64,000 bases of DNA from Thalassospira lucentensis (GCF_001613805.1 NZ_LPVY01000013.1:62001-126000), one strand, 5' to 3'; numbered from the stretch's first letter, positions 1 to 9,733 are shown. Notes: a model not told the origin generated them from the letters alone. Numbers and translations: made by a program.

Positions 1-87
1 GCGGCCAAGCCACGCCTTGATGGCAAGCTCCGGGCCAATGCCGCCCGGTTCGCCCAGTGTCATTGCGATCGGCTTGATATCGCTCAT
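1..87 (-). CDS. pdxA: 4-hydroxythreonine-4-phosphate dehydrogenase, N-terminal fragment
   Basis: Only the first 29 codons are in the window; the gene runs off the left edge. The residues include LGEPGGIGPE, the N-terminal hallmark of PdxA (usual form GEPAGIGPE), followed by LAIKAW. PdxA oxidises 4-phosphohydroxy-L-threonine in the DXP-dependent pyridoxal phosphate pathway. It follows surA by 20 nt on the same strand, the classic surA-pdxA order, so it is probably the next gene of the lptF-lptG-lptD-surA operon. The call rests on a short but very characteristic segment. Confidence 0.85.
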   Translation of the reverse strand, partial: MSDIKPIAMTLGEPGGIGPELAIKAWLGR

Positions 88-107
88 AGGCTTGCGTCCT
101 TTCCGGA

Positions 108-1379
108 TCACATCCGGATATCGATAAACGCATTGCGGCGCAATTCGCGCAGTTTGCGGCGTGCAAGAATTTCAAGGCGTTCCATTTCAAGGCGTTCCCG
201 AATGTTTTCCCTGTCCGGAAGCGTACTTTCTTCGGTTTTGTCACAGACCATAACAAGGAGCGCGCCACCATCTACCTTGATCAGGTCGGAAATGCCGCCT
301 TTGTCCAGGTTTGCAACTGCATTTCTTACCGGACCGGCGAGGTCATTTGGAGAAATGCCTCCGGTCTTGCCGCTCATTTCCGATCCGAGATCAACTGCAA
401 CATTGGCCAGTGATTGACAGCTATCGGCGTTCTCTTTGGCATTTTGCAGGATACCGAGTTTGGTATTTACCTCATCCTGCGGGGTGTTGGCCGCTATCGG
501 GACAAACAACTGGTAAAGATCAAGTCGGACATCTGTCAGAGCATTAGCATCGCCTCGACGACGATCAAGTAATTTCAGGATGTAATATCCGCGAATGGTT
601 CTGATAGGATCGCTTACATCACCGGGCTGCATCTGATTGACGGCTTGCTGCAGTTCTCCGGCCATTTCGCCGGAATAAAGCCAGCCAAGATTGCCACCGT
701 TTGCCGCACTGGAACTTGCCGAAAACTGCCGCGCAAGGCCACCAAAGTTGGCACCCTGTTCCAGAGCCCGGATCACCTCGCGGGCATTTTGATAAACTTT
801 CGTCTCGTCCTGGGGATTGTCGACAGGCAGGAAAATTTCCTGAACATTGTTTCGCGGTTTTCCCTGATTGCTGCGAATACGTTCAAGATTGTCATCAATC
901 TCGGTATCGGAAATCTGGATTTCGCGTCGCATTGATCCTAGAAGTTTCTGCCATGCAATTTGCGGACGGATTTGATTTCGGATAGTTTCCGTTGCGATAC
1001 CATTTTGAGCTAGAAACTGGTCCAATCCTCCGGGGGGTAATCCCGAATTTTGCTCAATCAGGTTTTGGGCCCGTTCAATGTCTGCGTCGGTTACCTCAAA
1101 ACCACGACGTTCTGCTTCCTGCAGTTGCAGCTTCTCGTTGATCAGCTGCTGTAAGATTTGCGGTGCCATTTCCTGGCTGCGCTGCGGGCTCATCGGGATG
1201 TTTGAGGAGGCGGCTACAAGCTTGATACGTTCGATCAGATCCACCACCGAAATCGGAGCATCGTTGACGACGGCTGCGACGCCTATGGTGCTTTGAGCTC
1301 GCGCTGTCGAAATTGAAACAACGGTAAAAAGCACAACGGCAATTGCTGCGACGAGATGGGAAAGTCTAGTGATATGCAA
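108..1379 (-). CDS. surA: Periplasmic chaperone / peptidyl-prolyl isomerase SurA
   Basis: This 423-residue protein begins with a Sec signal peptide (hydrophobic core about residues 9-24, likely cleavage after ARA at 28). A SurA N-terminal chaperone region follows (about 30-165), then one clear parvulin rotamase domain (about 175-285, with FGGLARQFSAS and GGNLGWLYSGEM). A more divergent region (about 285-400) sits where a second parvulin domain lies in E. coli. SurA escorts outer-membrane proteins, including LptD, across the periplasm. Its place directly after lptD (12 nt) and before pdxA is conserved in proteobacteria and fits an operon that builds the LPS export machine. Confidence 0.93.
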   Translation of the reverse strand: MHITRLSHLVAAIAVVLFTVVSISTARAQSTIGVAAVVNDAPISVVDLIERIKLVAASSNIPMSPQRSQEMAPQILQQLINEKLQLQEAERRGFEVTDADIERAQNLIEQNSGLPPGGLDQFLAQNGIATETIRNQIRPQIAWQKLLGSMRREIQISDTEIDDNLERIRSNQGKPRNNVQEIFLPVDNPQDETKVYQNAREVIRALEQGANFGGLARQFSASSSAANGGNLGWLYSGEMAGELQQAVNQMQPGDVSDPIRTIRGYYILKLLDRRRGDANALTDVRLDLYQLFVPIAANTPQDEVNTKLGILQNAKENADSCQSLANVAVDLGSEMSGKTGGISPNDLAGPVRNAVANLDKGGISDLIKVDGGALLVMVCDKTEESTLPDRENIRERLEMERLEILARRKLRELRRNAFIDIRM

Positions 1380-1391
1380 AGCTGTACTGCC

Positions 1392-3575
1392 TTATAATCC
1401 GGCTGCTGACGCAAATTCGCCAAGTGTTTTGAATACCAATCGGAAAAGAATCTCATCCGACTGACCAAGATCCTGGTCTTCGTAGAACGTTCTTCTGACC
1501 TGACCGTCAAACACGAAGCATTCGTCTTCGTAAACAAAGCCGAAACCGTATTCAAGAGGGTCGTTCTGATCAAGATCATAACGACTATAAGCCATTCCCG
1601 ACCAGAATTCACCGAACTGTCGTTCAGCACGGAAGTAAACCTCTTCTCGTTGCCCGAACTCCTCACTGCCCGCATCTTCTGCAAAGTGAACGTAATCCAG
1701 ATTAAGGCGTAACGTTTCCTTTTCACCCAAACCTGCTGATACCTGATTTCGGCGTGTCGAGAAATCTTCATTATCAAGCCTGAAGCGATAGGTCAGGTCG
1801 ACATATTCGTTTGGAGAGACGGTTACTCTGCCGACATAATCCGACAGATGATCTTCGAGGCCAGAGCCTTCTTCAAAGGTATCGCCCTTGTTGGCGCGAT
1901 AGCTTTGGCCGAACATGGCACTGGTATATCCTCCTTCCTCGCCGTAGACCCCCCATTCAAGGCCGTAGCTGGTTCTAAAACCGTCTTCTGCACGGTCAAG
2001 GCCACTATATCGGTCATGTGAGAAAATATTGATGTCATCAAACTCGAATGACTGGGAGTCTTCATTCGGAATCTCGTTAGGGTTTCCGCCGTTTGGCGAC
2101 CATGCGGCCATGACAATCGGTTTGACAATATGATGGTAGCTGCCCTGATTGTTCACAAATGGCATGTTCCAGTCGATGGCTGCCAATGGAAGAATTCGGC
2201 CTGTATATCCGTTGTAATCCTGTTGACCATCTCTTGATACATCCGAAACCATGTAATTGTCGGTGCGAATGGACATCGAGAGCTTTGTTACGTCCCCAAG
2301 TGATCCGATATAGGGCAGTGCCCAGCCTGCTTTGGCGGAAAGGCGATGAGAATCCGCCCCTTCTTCCCGGGTGAGTGACAAGGCATCCAAATCAAGGGTG
2401 GTGTAACTGCCATATTTCGCCGGAGCCGTTTGACCGTGGAATTGTGCATGTGGTAAAATTATGGGTGTCGTATCCCGATCATCTTCGGCTTTTAGCCCCT
2501 GGAAATAATAGCCGTCGACACGGCTATAACTAGCCCCTCTGAAACCCTCGGTAAACAGGTTGGAGGTCAAAACAGATGGTGAGCCAAAACCATATCGGCT
2601 CATATAGGTCTTTTCAGAAGCCTGTTCTGCATCAAATCCCCACCGCCATGTTTTATCGATGTCAAAGCGGCCTTTTGCATCAATGTGCCCCTGAAAGTCG
2701 TCCGTATCGTCACTGGTAACACTACTGACAACTTCCATTTCACCGCTGTCAAAGCGTTGGCGATACTCACTGGCGAGAACCGGGCCTTCGTCCGTTGTGT
2801 AGATAGGACGAAGGGTCAAATCCTTGCTTTGATCAATAGCCCAATAATAGGGCAATTCGAAGAACGATCCGACATAACTCGTGCTACCAAAAGATGGAGC
2901 CAAAAGACCTGATTGACGTTTAACTGTTGGATCAGGATGTTGGAAATACGGCGAATAAAGAACCGGAATTCCTGCAAATTCCAGTCGAGCATCTTCGTAT
3001 TCCACGGTTTTTTCTTTGGCATCGTGAAGAACACGGGCTGCTTTGATGCGCCAAAGCGGTGGTGTTTCTGGATCGTCTTCGCAAACCTTGCAAGGAGAGT
3101 AAACCGCCTTGGCAATTTCGGTAAAATTCCCGCCGCTTCTGCGCGCGCCGGTACCGGCAATTCGAGTGTTTTCATCAAGAAGAACATAAATGTCTTCAAC
3201 AATGCCTTCCTTGAAATCACCCGAGAGTTCGACATGACTTGCAAACGTCACTTCACCGGTTGGTTCGGTAATACTGACATTGCCAGACGCCGTAAGCACG
3301 TCCTGTGATCTGTCATAGCTGACGGTATCGGCCAGCAAAATACGACCATCCCGCGAGATTTCGACATTGCCGCGCGCTGTTACCGTTTGAAGTTCCCGGT
3401 TATAGTCAACTTCATCCGCACTGAAAAGAATCTTGGACTGTTCGTCGTTTGCAGTGGTCACTTCATCGGACTGCTGTGCCTTGGCGGCAATCGAATACGT
3501 TCCGGCCAAAGCAAATGCACAGCCCAGGATGGTCCCCGTTGCCAGTCTTTTTATCATTCCCCCTGTATGAGCCAT
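1392..3575 (-). CDS. lptD: LPS-assembly outer membrane protein LptD
   Basis: The 727-residue product has a signal peptide (cleavage near AKA at 33), an OstA/LptA-like beta-jellyroll domain (about 48-150; repeats such as VTARGNVEISRDGR and LTASGNVSI) and a long beta-barrel domain to the C-terminus. LptD with LptE inserts lipopolysaccharide into the outer leaflet. A CxxC pair occurs at 162/165 and a single Cys near the C-terminus (DECFVF), so the disulfide pattern differs from the four-Cys E. coli protein but could still link the two domains. It starts 4 nt after lptG. An alternative start six codons in (MIKRL) would give a more typical signal peptide. Confidence 0.93.
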   Translation of the reverse strand: MAHTGGMIKRLATGTILGCAFALAGTYSIAAKAQQSDEVTTANDEQSKILFSADEVDYNRELQTVTARGNVEISRDGRILLADTVSYDRSQDVLTASGNVSITEPTGEVTFASHVELSGDFKEGIVEDIYVLLDENTRIAGTGARRSGGNFTEIAKAVYSPCKVCEDDPETPPLWRIKAARVLHDAKEKTVEYEDARLEFAGIPVLYSPYFQHPDPTVKRQSGLLAPSFGSTSYVGSFFELPYYWAIDQSKDLTLRPIYTTDEGPVLASEYRQRFDSGEMEVVSSVTSDDTDDFQGHIDAKGRFDIDKTWRWGFDAEQASEKTYMSRYGFGSPSVLTSNLFTEGFRGASYSRVDGYYFQGLKAEDDRDTTPIILPHAQFHGQTAPAKYGSYTTLDLDALSLTREEGADSHRLSAKAGWALPYIGSLGDVTKLSMSIRTDNYMVSDVSRDGQQDYNGYTGRILPLAAIDWNMPFVNNQGSYHHIVKPIVMAAWSPNGGNPNEIPNEDSQSFEFDDINIFSHDRYSGLDRAEDGFRTSYGLEWGVYGEEGGYTSAMFGQSYRANKGDTFEEGSGLEDHLSDYVGRVTVSPNEYVDLTYRFRLDNEDFSTRRNQVSAGLGEKETLRLNLDYVHFAEDAGSEEFGQREEVYFRAERQFGEFWSGMAYSRYDLDQNDPLEYGFGFVYEDECFVFDGQVRRTFYEDQDLGQSDEILFRLVFKTLGEFASAAGL

Positions 3576-3579
3576 TCAG

Positions 3580-4683
3580 CTAGCCGTCCTCCAGATGAAG
3601 CAAGGTGGAAACTCCCAATAGCAAAGATATACCTGCAGGTGCCCAAGCCGACAAGACGGGCGGGATTCCACCTGAAACGCCAAGTGCTGAAATGACATCG
3701 GTACAAAAATAAAGAATGAAACCGGTCGCGACCCCCCCACCGATAACAACAGATGCGCGGCGACGTCGAGAAAATTTAAGACAGAATGCAGCGGCAATCA
3801 GAACCATTGCGCAAAGCAGCAATGGACGCGACAGCAAACTGTGAAAATGGATGCGATGGCGAGTTGCGTTGAAGCCGGCGCGTTCCAGAAGGTTGATAAA
3901 CGGCCTCAGGTCCCAGAACGACATCGTTTCGGGAGACGCAAAACTGTCTTGGATTTTTCGTGCGGTCAGATTTGTGGGCAACATCAATTCGGATGAAAAC
4001 TCACTAGCCCGTCCCGGATGGAAGGTCCATGCGTCATAGAAACGCCATGTGCCGGGCTCGAGAACTGCACGCTGCGCATCAATTCTGGTTGTGAAATCAT
4101 CGGCATTCTGAAAACGGAAAACGGTGACGTTCCGTAAGTCAACTCTATCTGTTGCCTGCCCACGAACTTCGCGGGCGTATATTACGGCCTGTCCGTCCTG
4201 CGTGCCCTGACGCAGCCATAATCCATTTGACGAGAGATTCATGACACTGCTGTTGCCCTGAAGATACCGGGCCTCGAGCGTTTCGTATCTTTGTAGCAAA
4301 ATTGAAGATAGCGGATTAAGCGCCATAACCTGAATAGAGCCTAGCAAAATCGCGCACATGATTGGCGGAAGTAGGAATTGCCAGGCAGAAACACCTGCTG
4401 CACGTGTGACGACAAGCTCCTGATTGCCAGTAAGCTTCCAGAACGAAAACATCGATCCGAACAAGACAGCAAACGGCAGGACCTTCTCTGTCATGAATGG
4501 AATTCGACTGGTTGCCATTTGAAACACGATACCAACCGTCGCATCTGGGCGTCCACCCGCGCGACGCAGCAACTCGATTGTATCGCCGATCAGGATCAAT
4601 CCGATCAAAAGGGCGAGAATTCCCAGAATTGATATCAGAACATGTTTGCCGAAATACCAGGTTAGGGTCGGGGAGATTCTCAT
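3580..4683 (-). CDS. lptG: LPS export ABC transporter permease LptG
   Basis: This 367-residue YjgP/YjgQ-family membrane protein has N-terminal TM segments (about 14-34, 60-85, 100-122), a large periplasmic jellyroll domain (about 130-270) and three C-terminal TM segments. The motif TRAAGVSAWQF is the cytoplasmic coupling region that contacts LptB. LptG and LptF form the inner-membrane channel that extracts LPS. Its start overlaps the lptF stop by 4 nt, implying translational coupling. It is called LptG rather than LptF because it is the second of the pair and lies next to lptD. Confidence 0.9.
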   Translation of the reverse strand: MRISPTLTWYFGKHVLISILGILALLIGLILIGDTIELLRRAGGRPDATVGIVFQMATSRIPFMTEKVLPFAVLFGSMFSFWKLTGNQELVVTRAAGVSAWQFLLPPIMCAILLGSIQVMALNPLSSILLQRYETLEARYLQGNSSVMNLSSNGLWLRQGTQDGQAVIYAREVRGQATDRVDLRNVTVFRFQNADDFTTRIDAQRAVLEPGTWRFYDAWTFHPGRASEFSSELMLPTNLTARKIQDSFASPETMSFWDLRPFINLLERAGFNATRHRIHFHSLLSRPLLLCAMVLIAAAFCLKFSRRRRASVVIGGGVATGFILYFCTDVISALGVSGGIPPVLSAWAPAGISLLLGVSTLLHLEDG

Positions 4684-5798
4684 GTTGGAACCTCGTCCCG
4701 GCTTCCAGCCTTCGCGCGGATTTGCGGCCCGCGGAATGTCCAGTAGAGACCCCCTGCGATTGGAAGAAGCGCATTCAAATACATAAGGGGAACAAGGTCG
4801 GGATTCTTTGCAGCAAGGTTCTTCATTGTAATGCTGATCACCTGGAAGACGATCATAATTGCAATCGCAAATAAAAGGCGCCCGGTCTGCCCCCTACGAG
4901 AGAAGCTGCTTGAGACCAGAACTGCTAGCGCAATGCTTGCAAAGCCGATGGAGTGTAGCGGTGAAAGTAGCCGATCATGTCCTTCAGCGCGAAATGAACC
5001 AATGTCATTCGGCAAAACATCAGGCGGTATGGTTGTTAGAAGATTGGATACACTTCGTTCACGCGCTTCTTTGTAACGAAGGGCCGGATCTTCTGCATTA
5101 TGCGCAATATCGACAGCATAGCGGTCAAAATAGAGGATCGACATCGTGCCGTCCTTTGTGTTGACTTCCTGGCGGTTTCCATCAAGCAACACGATCCGCG
5201 GACCATTTTCCGTGCGAACGAGAGCACCATTTTTGGCCATCATTGTGGCCTGTTTGTTTGGATCTCTGGCGTCATGGACAAGAATGCCAAGTAGCTCGTT
5301 ATCCTGCCCGACTTCCCGGATATAGACTGTCAGACCGTCAAGGTCGGTAAAGCTGCCTTCCTGCAGCAGAACGGATGAGAAATCGTTGCGGATTGAGAAC
5401 TGCAGTTCTTTGAATTGCTGGTAGCTGTAAGGCAGGTAAAACAGCGTCAGGAAATAACCGAAAGCGGCGGTCAGCAATGCTAGTATGAGTGTCGGTTTTG
5501 CAAGAGCCCACTGGCTTAACCCGGCGGATCGCATAACGATCAACTCGCGGTCCTGAATAAGTTTGTTATATGTGAAAACTACAACGAAAAAGAGCGAGAT
5601 CGGTAAAATAATCGCCAAAAAGCTTGGAAGCAGCAGAGATGTTAGCTGCAAAAATACCGATACCGAAAGGCCGCGGTTCACAATCATTTCAATGAAACGC
5701 AGGCTTTGCGACAGCCAAATGACACATAGCAAGCCAAGTGTCACAAACACCATCATGATGAACTGCTGTTTCAGCATATATCGGGTTAAACGATTCAT
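4680..5798 (-). CDS. lptF: LPS export ABC transporter permease LptF
   Basis: This 372-residue partner of LptG is the first gene of the leftward lptF-lptG-lptD-surA-pdxA operon. It has the family layout of three TM helices, a periplasmic domain (about 125-260) and three TM helices, and the coupling motif VMRSAGLSQWALAKP. The C-terminal TM end reads GLYWTFRGPQ. Lpt proteins move LPS from the inner membrane to the cell surface, so the operon holds several components of that route. The promoter should lie in the 195 bp before it (5799-5993); I see no clear -35/-10 pair there. Confidence 0.9.
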   Translation of the reverse strand: MNRLTRYMLKQQFIMMVFVTLGLLCVIWLSQSLRFIEMIVNRGLSVSVFLQLTSLLLPSFLAIILPISLFFVVVFTYNKLIQDRELIVMRSAGLSQWALAKPTLILALLTAAFGYFLTLFYLPYSYQQFKELQFSIRNDFSSVLLQEGSFTDLDGLTVYIREVGQDNELLGILVHDARDPNKQATMMAKNGALVRTENGPRIVLLDGNRQEVNTKDGTMSILYFDRYAVDIAHNAEDPALRYKEARERSVSNLLTTIPPDVLPNDIGSFRAEGHDRLLSPLHSIGFASIALAVLVSSSFSRRGQTGRLLFAIAIMIVFQVISITMKNLAAKNPDLVPLMYLNALLPIAGGLYWTFRGPQIRAKAGSRDEVPT

Positions 5799-5934
5799 TG
5801 GCCGGATTATAGAGAAGCGTTCAAAAACCGAAACAGGAAATTAGGGGTAAATCCCGGCAATTACACTGTTACGCGACGGGGCTGGCTGATTGCGGTGGAG
5901 TATGCTGCAAACGATTGCCGTTAAAGGCGAAAGC

Positions 5935-5968
5935 AACCTCTTCTGGAGAATCTGTTCCGGAAGAGGTT
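5935..5968 (-). terminator. Hairpin downstream of the acyl-CoA dehydrogenase gene
   Basis: AACCTCTTC pairs with GAAGAGGTT, extended inward by TGG/CCG to a 12-bp stem with one wobble and a 10-nt loop. It lies 26 nt past the stop of the acyl-CoA dehydrogenase gene and upstream of lptF. No U-tract follows, so it may be a weak or Rho-assisted terminator or a 3'-end stabiliser. Confidence 0.5.
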
Positions 5969-5993
5969 GGAGGATTTCAACGTCAACGCTGTG

Positions 5994-7769
5994 TCAGAAT
6001 AATGGCGCGGTTTCATGCAGCAATTCGTGTCGCGTATTGGCGATCTGCCGTGCCATGAAATCGGCTTCAGGAACGATTTGCGCCAAAAAGAAGTTACAGC
6101 TTAGGCCCTTTGCTTTGGCAAAGCCCTCTTCAATGTCGCTATCAGTCAGTTTTTCCAAAGAGCGGAACATTAACCAACCTGCCACACAAATCGAAGTCTG
6201 CCGGAGGTAGGGGGAGGCGATAGCCTGAGCGAGGCCAGATGAGTTTTTGCACTTGGCGAGGATATCTTTTGTGGTTTGTTCCAGTTGATCGATGGCATAG
6301 GCGAACATTCGCGCCGCTTTAGACAAATTGTCATCAAGATGCGGCTTGGATACAGACATACGCATTTCGGTAATCAGTGACCGCATCGCGGCTCCATTAT
6401 CACGAAGGAGCTTCCGGCCGATCAGATCCAGCGCCTGAATGCCATTTGTGCCTTCGTAAATCGGCGCAATGCGCGCATCGCGCAGATGTTGGGCTGCGCC
6501 GGTTTCTTCAATAAAGCCCATTCCGCCGTGAACCTGAATTCCAAGGGAAGCATTTTCGACCCCCAAATCTGTTGACCAGCCCTTGACCATCGGGATCAGG
6601 AGGTCGGCCCGTACCTGTGCTGCCGCGCGGGCATCCGGGTCTTCATGGTGATGGGCGATATCAAGCTGAACGGCTGCATAAAGCGATAGCGCGCGTGCTG
6701 CCTCGGTTGTTGACCGCATTCGAATCAGCATGCGTTGAATATCACCGTGATGAATAATGGTATCATCCTGCCCCGTAGTTGCGGACTTACCCTGTTTGCG
6801 GTCACGTGCATAAGACACTGCCTGCTGATAGGCACGTTCAGAGATCGCAACACCCTGCTGACCAACCGAAAGACGCGCATTGTTCATCATGGTAAACATG
6901 CAGGCGAGGCCTTGTCCCTCCGCGCCGACCAGATATCCGGTGGCCCCCCCCTGATCCCCAAATGAAAGCACAGCAGTCGGGCTGCCATGAATACCAAGCT
7001 TGTGTTCGAGCGATACGCATTTCACGTCGTTGCGTTCACCTGTCGTGCCGTCCGCGTTAACAAGGAACTTGGGTACAATAAATAGTGAAATCCCTTTGAC
7101 GCCCTCAGGTGCATTGGGAGTTCGGGCAAGAACAAGATGGACAATATTATCTGTCATCTCGTGATCGCCATAGGTGATGAAAATCTTTTGTCCCGTTAAG
7201 CGATAGCTACCGTCATCGGCTGGAATTGCCAAGCTGCGAACTTTTGAAAGATCCGAACCTGCCTGGGATTCTGTCAGGTTCATGGTGCCGGTCCATTCCC
7301 CCGAGATCATTCGTGACAGATAAAGTTTGCGCTGCTGCTCAGACCCGTGTGCCGATAGAAGTTCGATAGCACCAGCAGTCAGCATCGGGCAAAGAGAAAA
7401 TGCCATATTTGCCGAATGCCAAAGCTCGCCAACCGCGGCTCCGACAAGCAGGGGAAGGCCCATACCCCCCTCAGCTTCAGGGGCGCTGATGCCTTGCCAT
7501 CCACCGTCGCAGAATTTTCCATAGGCGTCTTTCCAGCCAGTCGGGGTACGGACACCTCCATCGTCCTGAAGCACGGAACCTTCCTTATCCCCAACGCGGT
7601 TTAACGGTGCCAGCACACCTGCTGCCAGTTTACCTGCTTCCTCAAGGATCGCATCGACAAGGTCAGGAGTGGTTTCCGCAAAGGCGGGAATATCCGAAAC
7701 GATTTTCAAACCGATCACATTATGGATCAGAAACCGCAGATCATGGATTGGTGGTGTGTAATCGCTCAT
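5994..7769 (-). CDS. Acyl-CoA dehydrogenase, DmdC-like long form
   Basis: This 591-residue flavoprotein belongs to the long acyl-CoA dehydrogenase group (classical enzymes are about 380) that includes DmdC, the 3-methylmercaptopropionyl-CoA dehydrogenase. The N-terminal helical domain is about 35-155. The beta domain carries the FAD/substrate motifs TMNLTESQAGSDLS and ITYGDHEM. The C-terminal helical domain has IQVHGGMGFIEETG and ARIAPIYEGTNGIQALDL, whose Glu is the usual catalytic base. An extra C-terminal domain follows (about 470-591). It oxidises an acyl-CoA and passes electrons to ETF. No thiolase or hydratase gene adjoins it, so the substrate cannot be assigned; DMSP demethylation is only one possibility. 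Confidence 0.85.
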   Translation of the reverse strand: MSDYTPPIHDLRFLIHNVIGLKIVSDIPAFAETTPDLVDAILEEAGKLAAGVLAPLNRVGDKEGSVLQDDGGVRTPTGWKDAYGKFCDGGWQGISAPEAEGGMGLPLLVGAAVGELWHSANMAFSLCPMLTAGAIELLSAHGSEQQRKLYLSRMISGEWTGTMNLTESQAGSDLSKVRSLAIPADDGSYRLTGQKIFITYGDHEMTDNIVHLVLARTPNAPEGVKGISLFIVPKFLVNADGTTGERNDVKCVSLEHKLGIHGSPTAVLSFGDQGGATGYLVGAEGQGLACMFTMMNNARLSVGQQGVAISERAYQQAVSYARDRKQGKSATTGQDDTIIHHGDIQRMLIRMRSTTEAARALSLYAAVQLDIAHHHEDPDARAAAQVRADLLIPMVKGWSTDLGVENASLGIQVHGGMGFIEETGAAQHLRDARIAPIYEGTNGIQALDLIGRKLLRDNGAAMRSLITEMRMSVSKPHLDDNLSKAARMFAYAIDQLEQTTKDILAKCKNSSGLAQAIASPYLRQTSICVAGWLMFRSLEKLTDSDIEEGFAKAKGLSCNFFLAQIVPEADFMARQIANTRHELLHETAPLF

Positions 7770-7920
7770 GGAAAAAGACGTCTCCCTGAATTGTGAGGCG
7801 CCCGCTCGGTATCGCCCTCGTTACGGGACGTTGTTCTTGCAGCACAGCATAATCAGATGCGCGAGCAAGATCGAGTCCGTTTCCGTCAGAAAGTGACAAA
7901 TTCTTCTCAGACATTCGTCG

Positions 7921-7974
7921 TGTATTATTGCTTTCAATCCGCAAACGTTGCACTGCAGTACTGGCAATAATACA
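7921..7974. repeat. 11-bp perfect inverted repeat in divergent intergenic region
   Basis: The 309 bp between the acyl-CoA dehydrogenase and the S41 protease (7770-8078) has no convincing gene. It does contain TGTATTATTGC (7921-7931) and its exact reverse complement GCAATAATACA (7964-7974), separated by 32 bp. The spacer holds a smaller dyad, GCAA-ACG-TTGC. The region must carry both divergent promoters, so the arms could be paired operator half-sites. As RNA they would form a long-loop stem. The repeat is seen directly; the function is inferred. Confidence 0.55.
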
Positions 7975-8078
7975 TACTGGTTCCGATATAAATCGGATCG
8001 AGAGGTGGTTGCGGGGTCGCCATTCAGGGTTTGGCAGGCTAAACTGCCAAACCGGTAATCGGGACACGATATAAAAGA

Positions 8079-9608
8079 ATGAGAAAACACAGGAGTATGG
8101 CCGTGCTGCGCAAAGGAATATTGCCAATCTTACTTGCAGTGGTGATTTCATTTGCCGGGACCAGGTTGGTGGCATGTGCCGGTCCGGTTTGGCCAAGCGA
8201 TGATGAACAGCTATTTCTGGATGCCTATCGCGATTATGTCGCAGATAGTGCAACCAGTGATCAGTATGACCGTGCAGACAAGCTGTTTGTCGAAGCCGTG
8301 CAGGTTCTCTCTGACACTTATGTCGAAAACATTGATCGCCCTGCCTTTGTCGAGCGGGCGATTGCAAGTTTGCCGGAACTCGAAGCAGAAGATAACACGC
8401 CATCCGCTATCGTCGGGGCGGCGCTCGATGAAAGTCTGCACGACCTTGATCCGCATAGTGCTTATATGACAGACGAGATGTTCCGCCGTTTACAGGAAAG
8501 CACCGAAGGAAGTTTTGCCGGTGTCGGGATCGTTATTTCACAGGACGAAGACAAACTGATCCGTATCGTATCGCCGATTGACGATACGCCTGCCGCACGG
8601 GCCGGGTTGCAGCCCAACGACCGGATTACTCATATCGATGGTCATGATATGAAGGGCGAGCCGATTGCAGAGGCCGTTCGTCTGATGCGCGGGCGGATTG
8701 GTGACCCCGTGACACTGACAATCCAGCGCAAGCAGGAAAATTTTGATGTTACCGTCAAACGTGCCCGGATCGAGGTCCCGTCTGTGACAGCGTCAATCAT
8801 TGATAATGATCTCGCCTATGTTCGGGTATCGCGTTTTGATGCAAGCACACTTGATCAGACACGCGAATATCTTGAAATGCTGGAAGACCAGATCGGGAAC
8901 CCGCGTGGGATCATTGTCGATTTGCGCCGCAACCCGGGCGGTTTACTTGACAGTGCCGCAGACATTGCCGATCAGTTCCTGAGCGACGGTCTGATTGTCG
9001 CGACCGAAGGACGGGGTGAACGCAAGCTGCGCAGTTATGAAGCTGACAGCAGTGATTATTTCGATGGTGTGCCCATGGCGATCCTGCTGGATCGCGGGTC
9101 GGCATCCGGGGCTGAACTGATGGCAGCGGCTCTTCGTGAAAACGGGCGAGGCGTTATCATTGGTGAACAGTCATTCGGCAAAGGGTCAATGCAGCGCATC
9201 ATGCCCTTGACGTCGGGCGGCGGGCTTAAAATCACGACCGGGTATTACACAACGCCGGAAAACCATATCGTTCAGGGTAACGGCGTCATTCCGGATATCG
9301 AAGTCAAACTTCAGGATGCCGAGCCGTTCGAACGCGAAGTCGATCTGGAGCACGCGTTGCCGCCACGCCGTCGTGACCCGCGCAAGGTTCTGGCATCAAT
9401 GGATGCGGCAAGTTGCGAACGCGATATATATGTTACGCCTATTGGCAAGTCTGCGACCAATGATAACCAGGTCGATGCCGAAAGCGATGGCGAGGACAAG
9501 GAGTTGCAGCGCGATACCGTTCTGGAATGTGCTGTGGGCTATTTCAGTGACGGGAGGCTTGCAGTGTATCGGGACCAGGTCGAGCCTCTCTTGCGTGCGG
9601 GCCTTTAA
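8079..9608 (+). CDS. S41 C-terminal processing peptidase (CtpA-like)
   Basis: This secreted serine protease (509 residues from the first ATG) has a signal peptide ending near VACA, a PDZ domain (about 143-220, GSFAGVGIVIS) and an S41 catalytic domain. By alignment with E. coli Prc the Ser/Lys dyad is S343 in GSASGAE and K368 in FGKGSMQ. Such enzymes trim periplasmic or membrane protein C-termini and regulate cell-wall hydrolases. The start is uncertain. The ATG at 8079 has no ribosome site, whereas AGGAG at 8091-8095 sits 7 nt before a GTG at 8103, which gives a cleaner signal peptide (LRKGILPILLAVV). Confidence 0.88.
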   Translation: MRKHRSMAVLRKGILPILLAVVISFAGTRLVACAGPVWPSDDEQLFLDAYRDYVADSATSDQYDRADKLFVEAVQVLSDTYVENIDRPAFVERAIASLPELEAEDNTPSAIVGAALDESLHDLDPHSAYMTDEMFRRLQESTEGSFAGVGIVISQDEDKLIRIVSPIDDTPAARAGLQPNDRITHIDGHDMKGEPIAEAVRLMRGRIGDPVTLTIQRKQENFDVTVKRARIEVPSVTASIIDNDLAYVRVSRFDASTLDQTREYLEMLEDQIGNPRGIIVDLRRNPGGLLDSAADIADQFLSDGLIVATEGRGERKLRSYEADSSDYFDGVPMAILLDRGSASGAELMAAALRENGRGVIIGEQSFGKGSMQRIMPLTSGGGLKITTGYYTTPENHIVQGNGVIPDIEVKLQDAEPFEREVDLEHALPPRRRDPRKVLASMDAASCERDIYVTPIGKSATNDNQVDAESDGEDKELQRDTVLECAVGYFSDGRLAVYRDQVEPLLRAGL

Positions 9609-9673
9609 TTTTAAAGCCTGACGATTTTGGGAGATGCCGTAGAACTAATGTAATTTGAGCCTTTTGAAGCTTT

Positions 9674-9710
9674 GTATGCCTTTTCATGGGAAGCCTCTGA
9701 AAAGGCATGC
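9674..9710. terminator. Bidirectional terminator hairpin
   Basis: GTATGCCTTTTCA pairs with TGAAAAGGCATGC (13 bp, one wobble) around an 11-nt loop, between the convergent protease and binding-protein genes. The U-rich lower stem is within the hairpin rather than after it, so efficiency is uncertain. The placement and symmetry support a shared terminator. Confidence 0.6.
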
Positions 9711-9733
9711 ATCATTGAAAACTAAGTAATATT

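Noticed and set aside
7821..8090. Open frame of 89 codons in the divergent region before the protease gene
   Set aside because: No ribosome site, no family resemblance, and it overlaps both the inverted repeat and the protease start.
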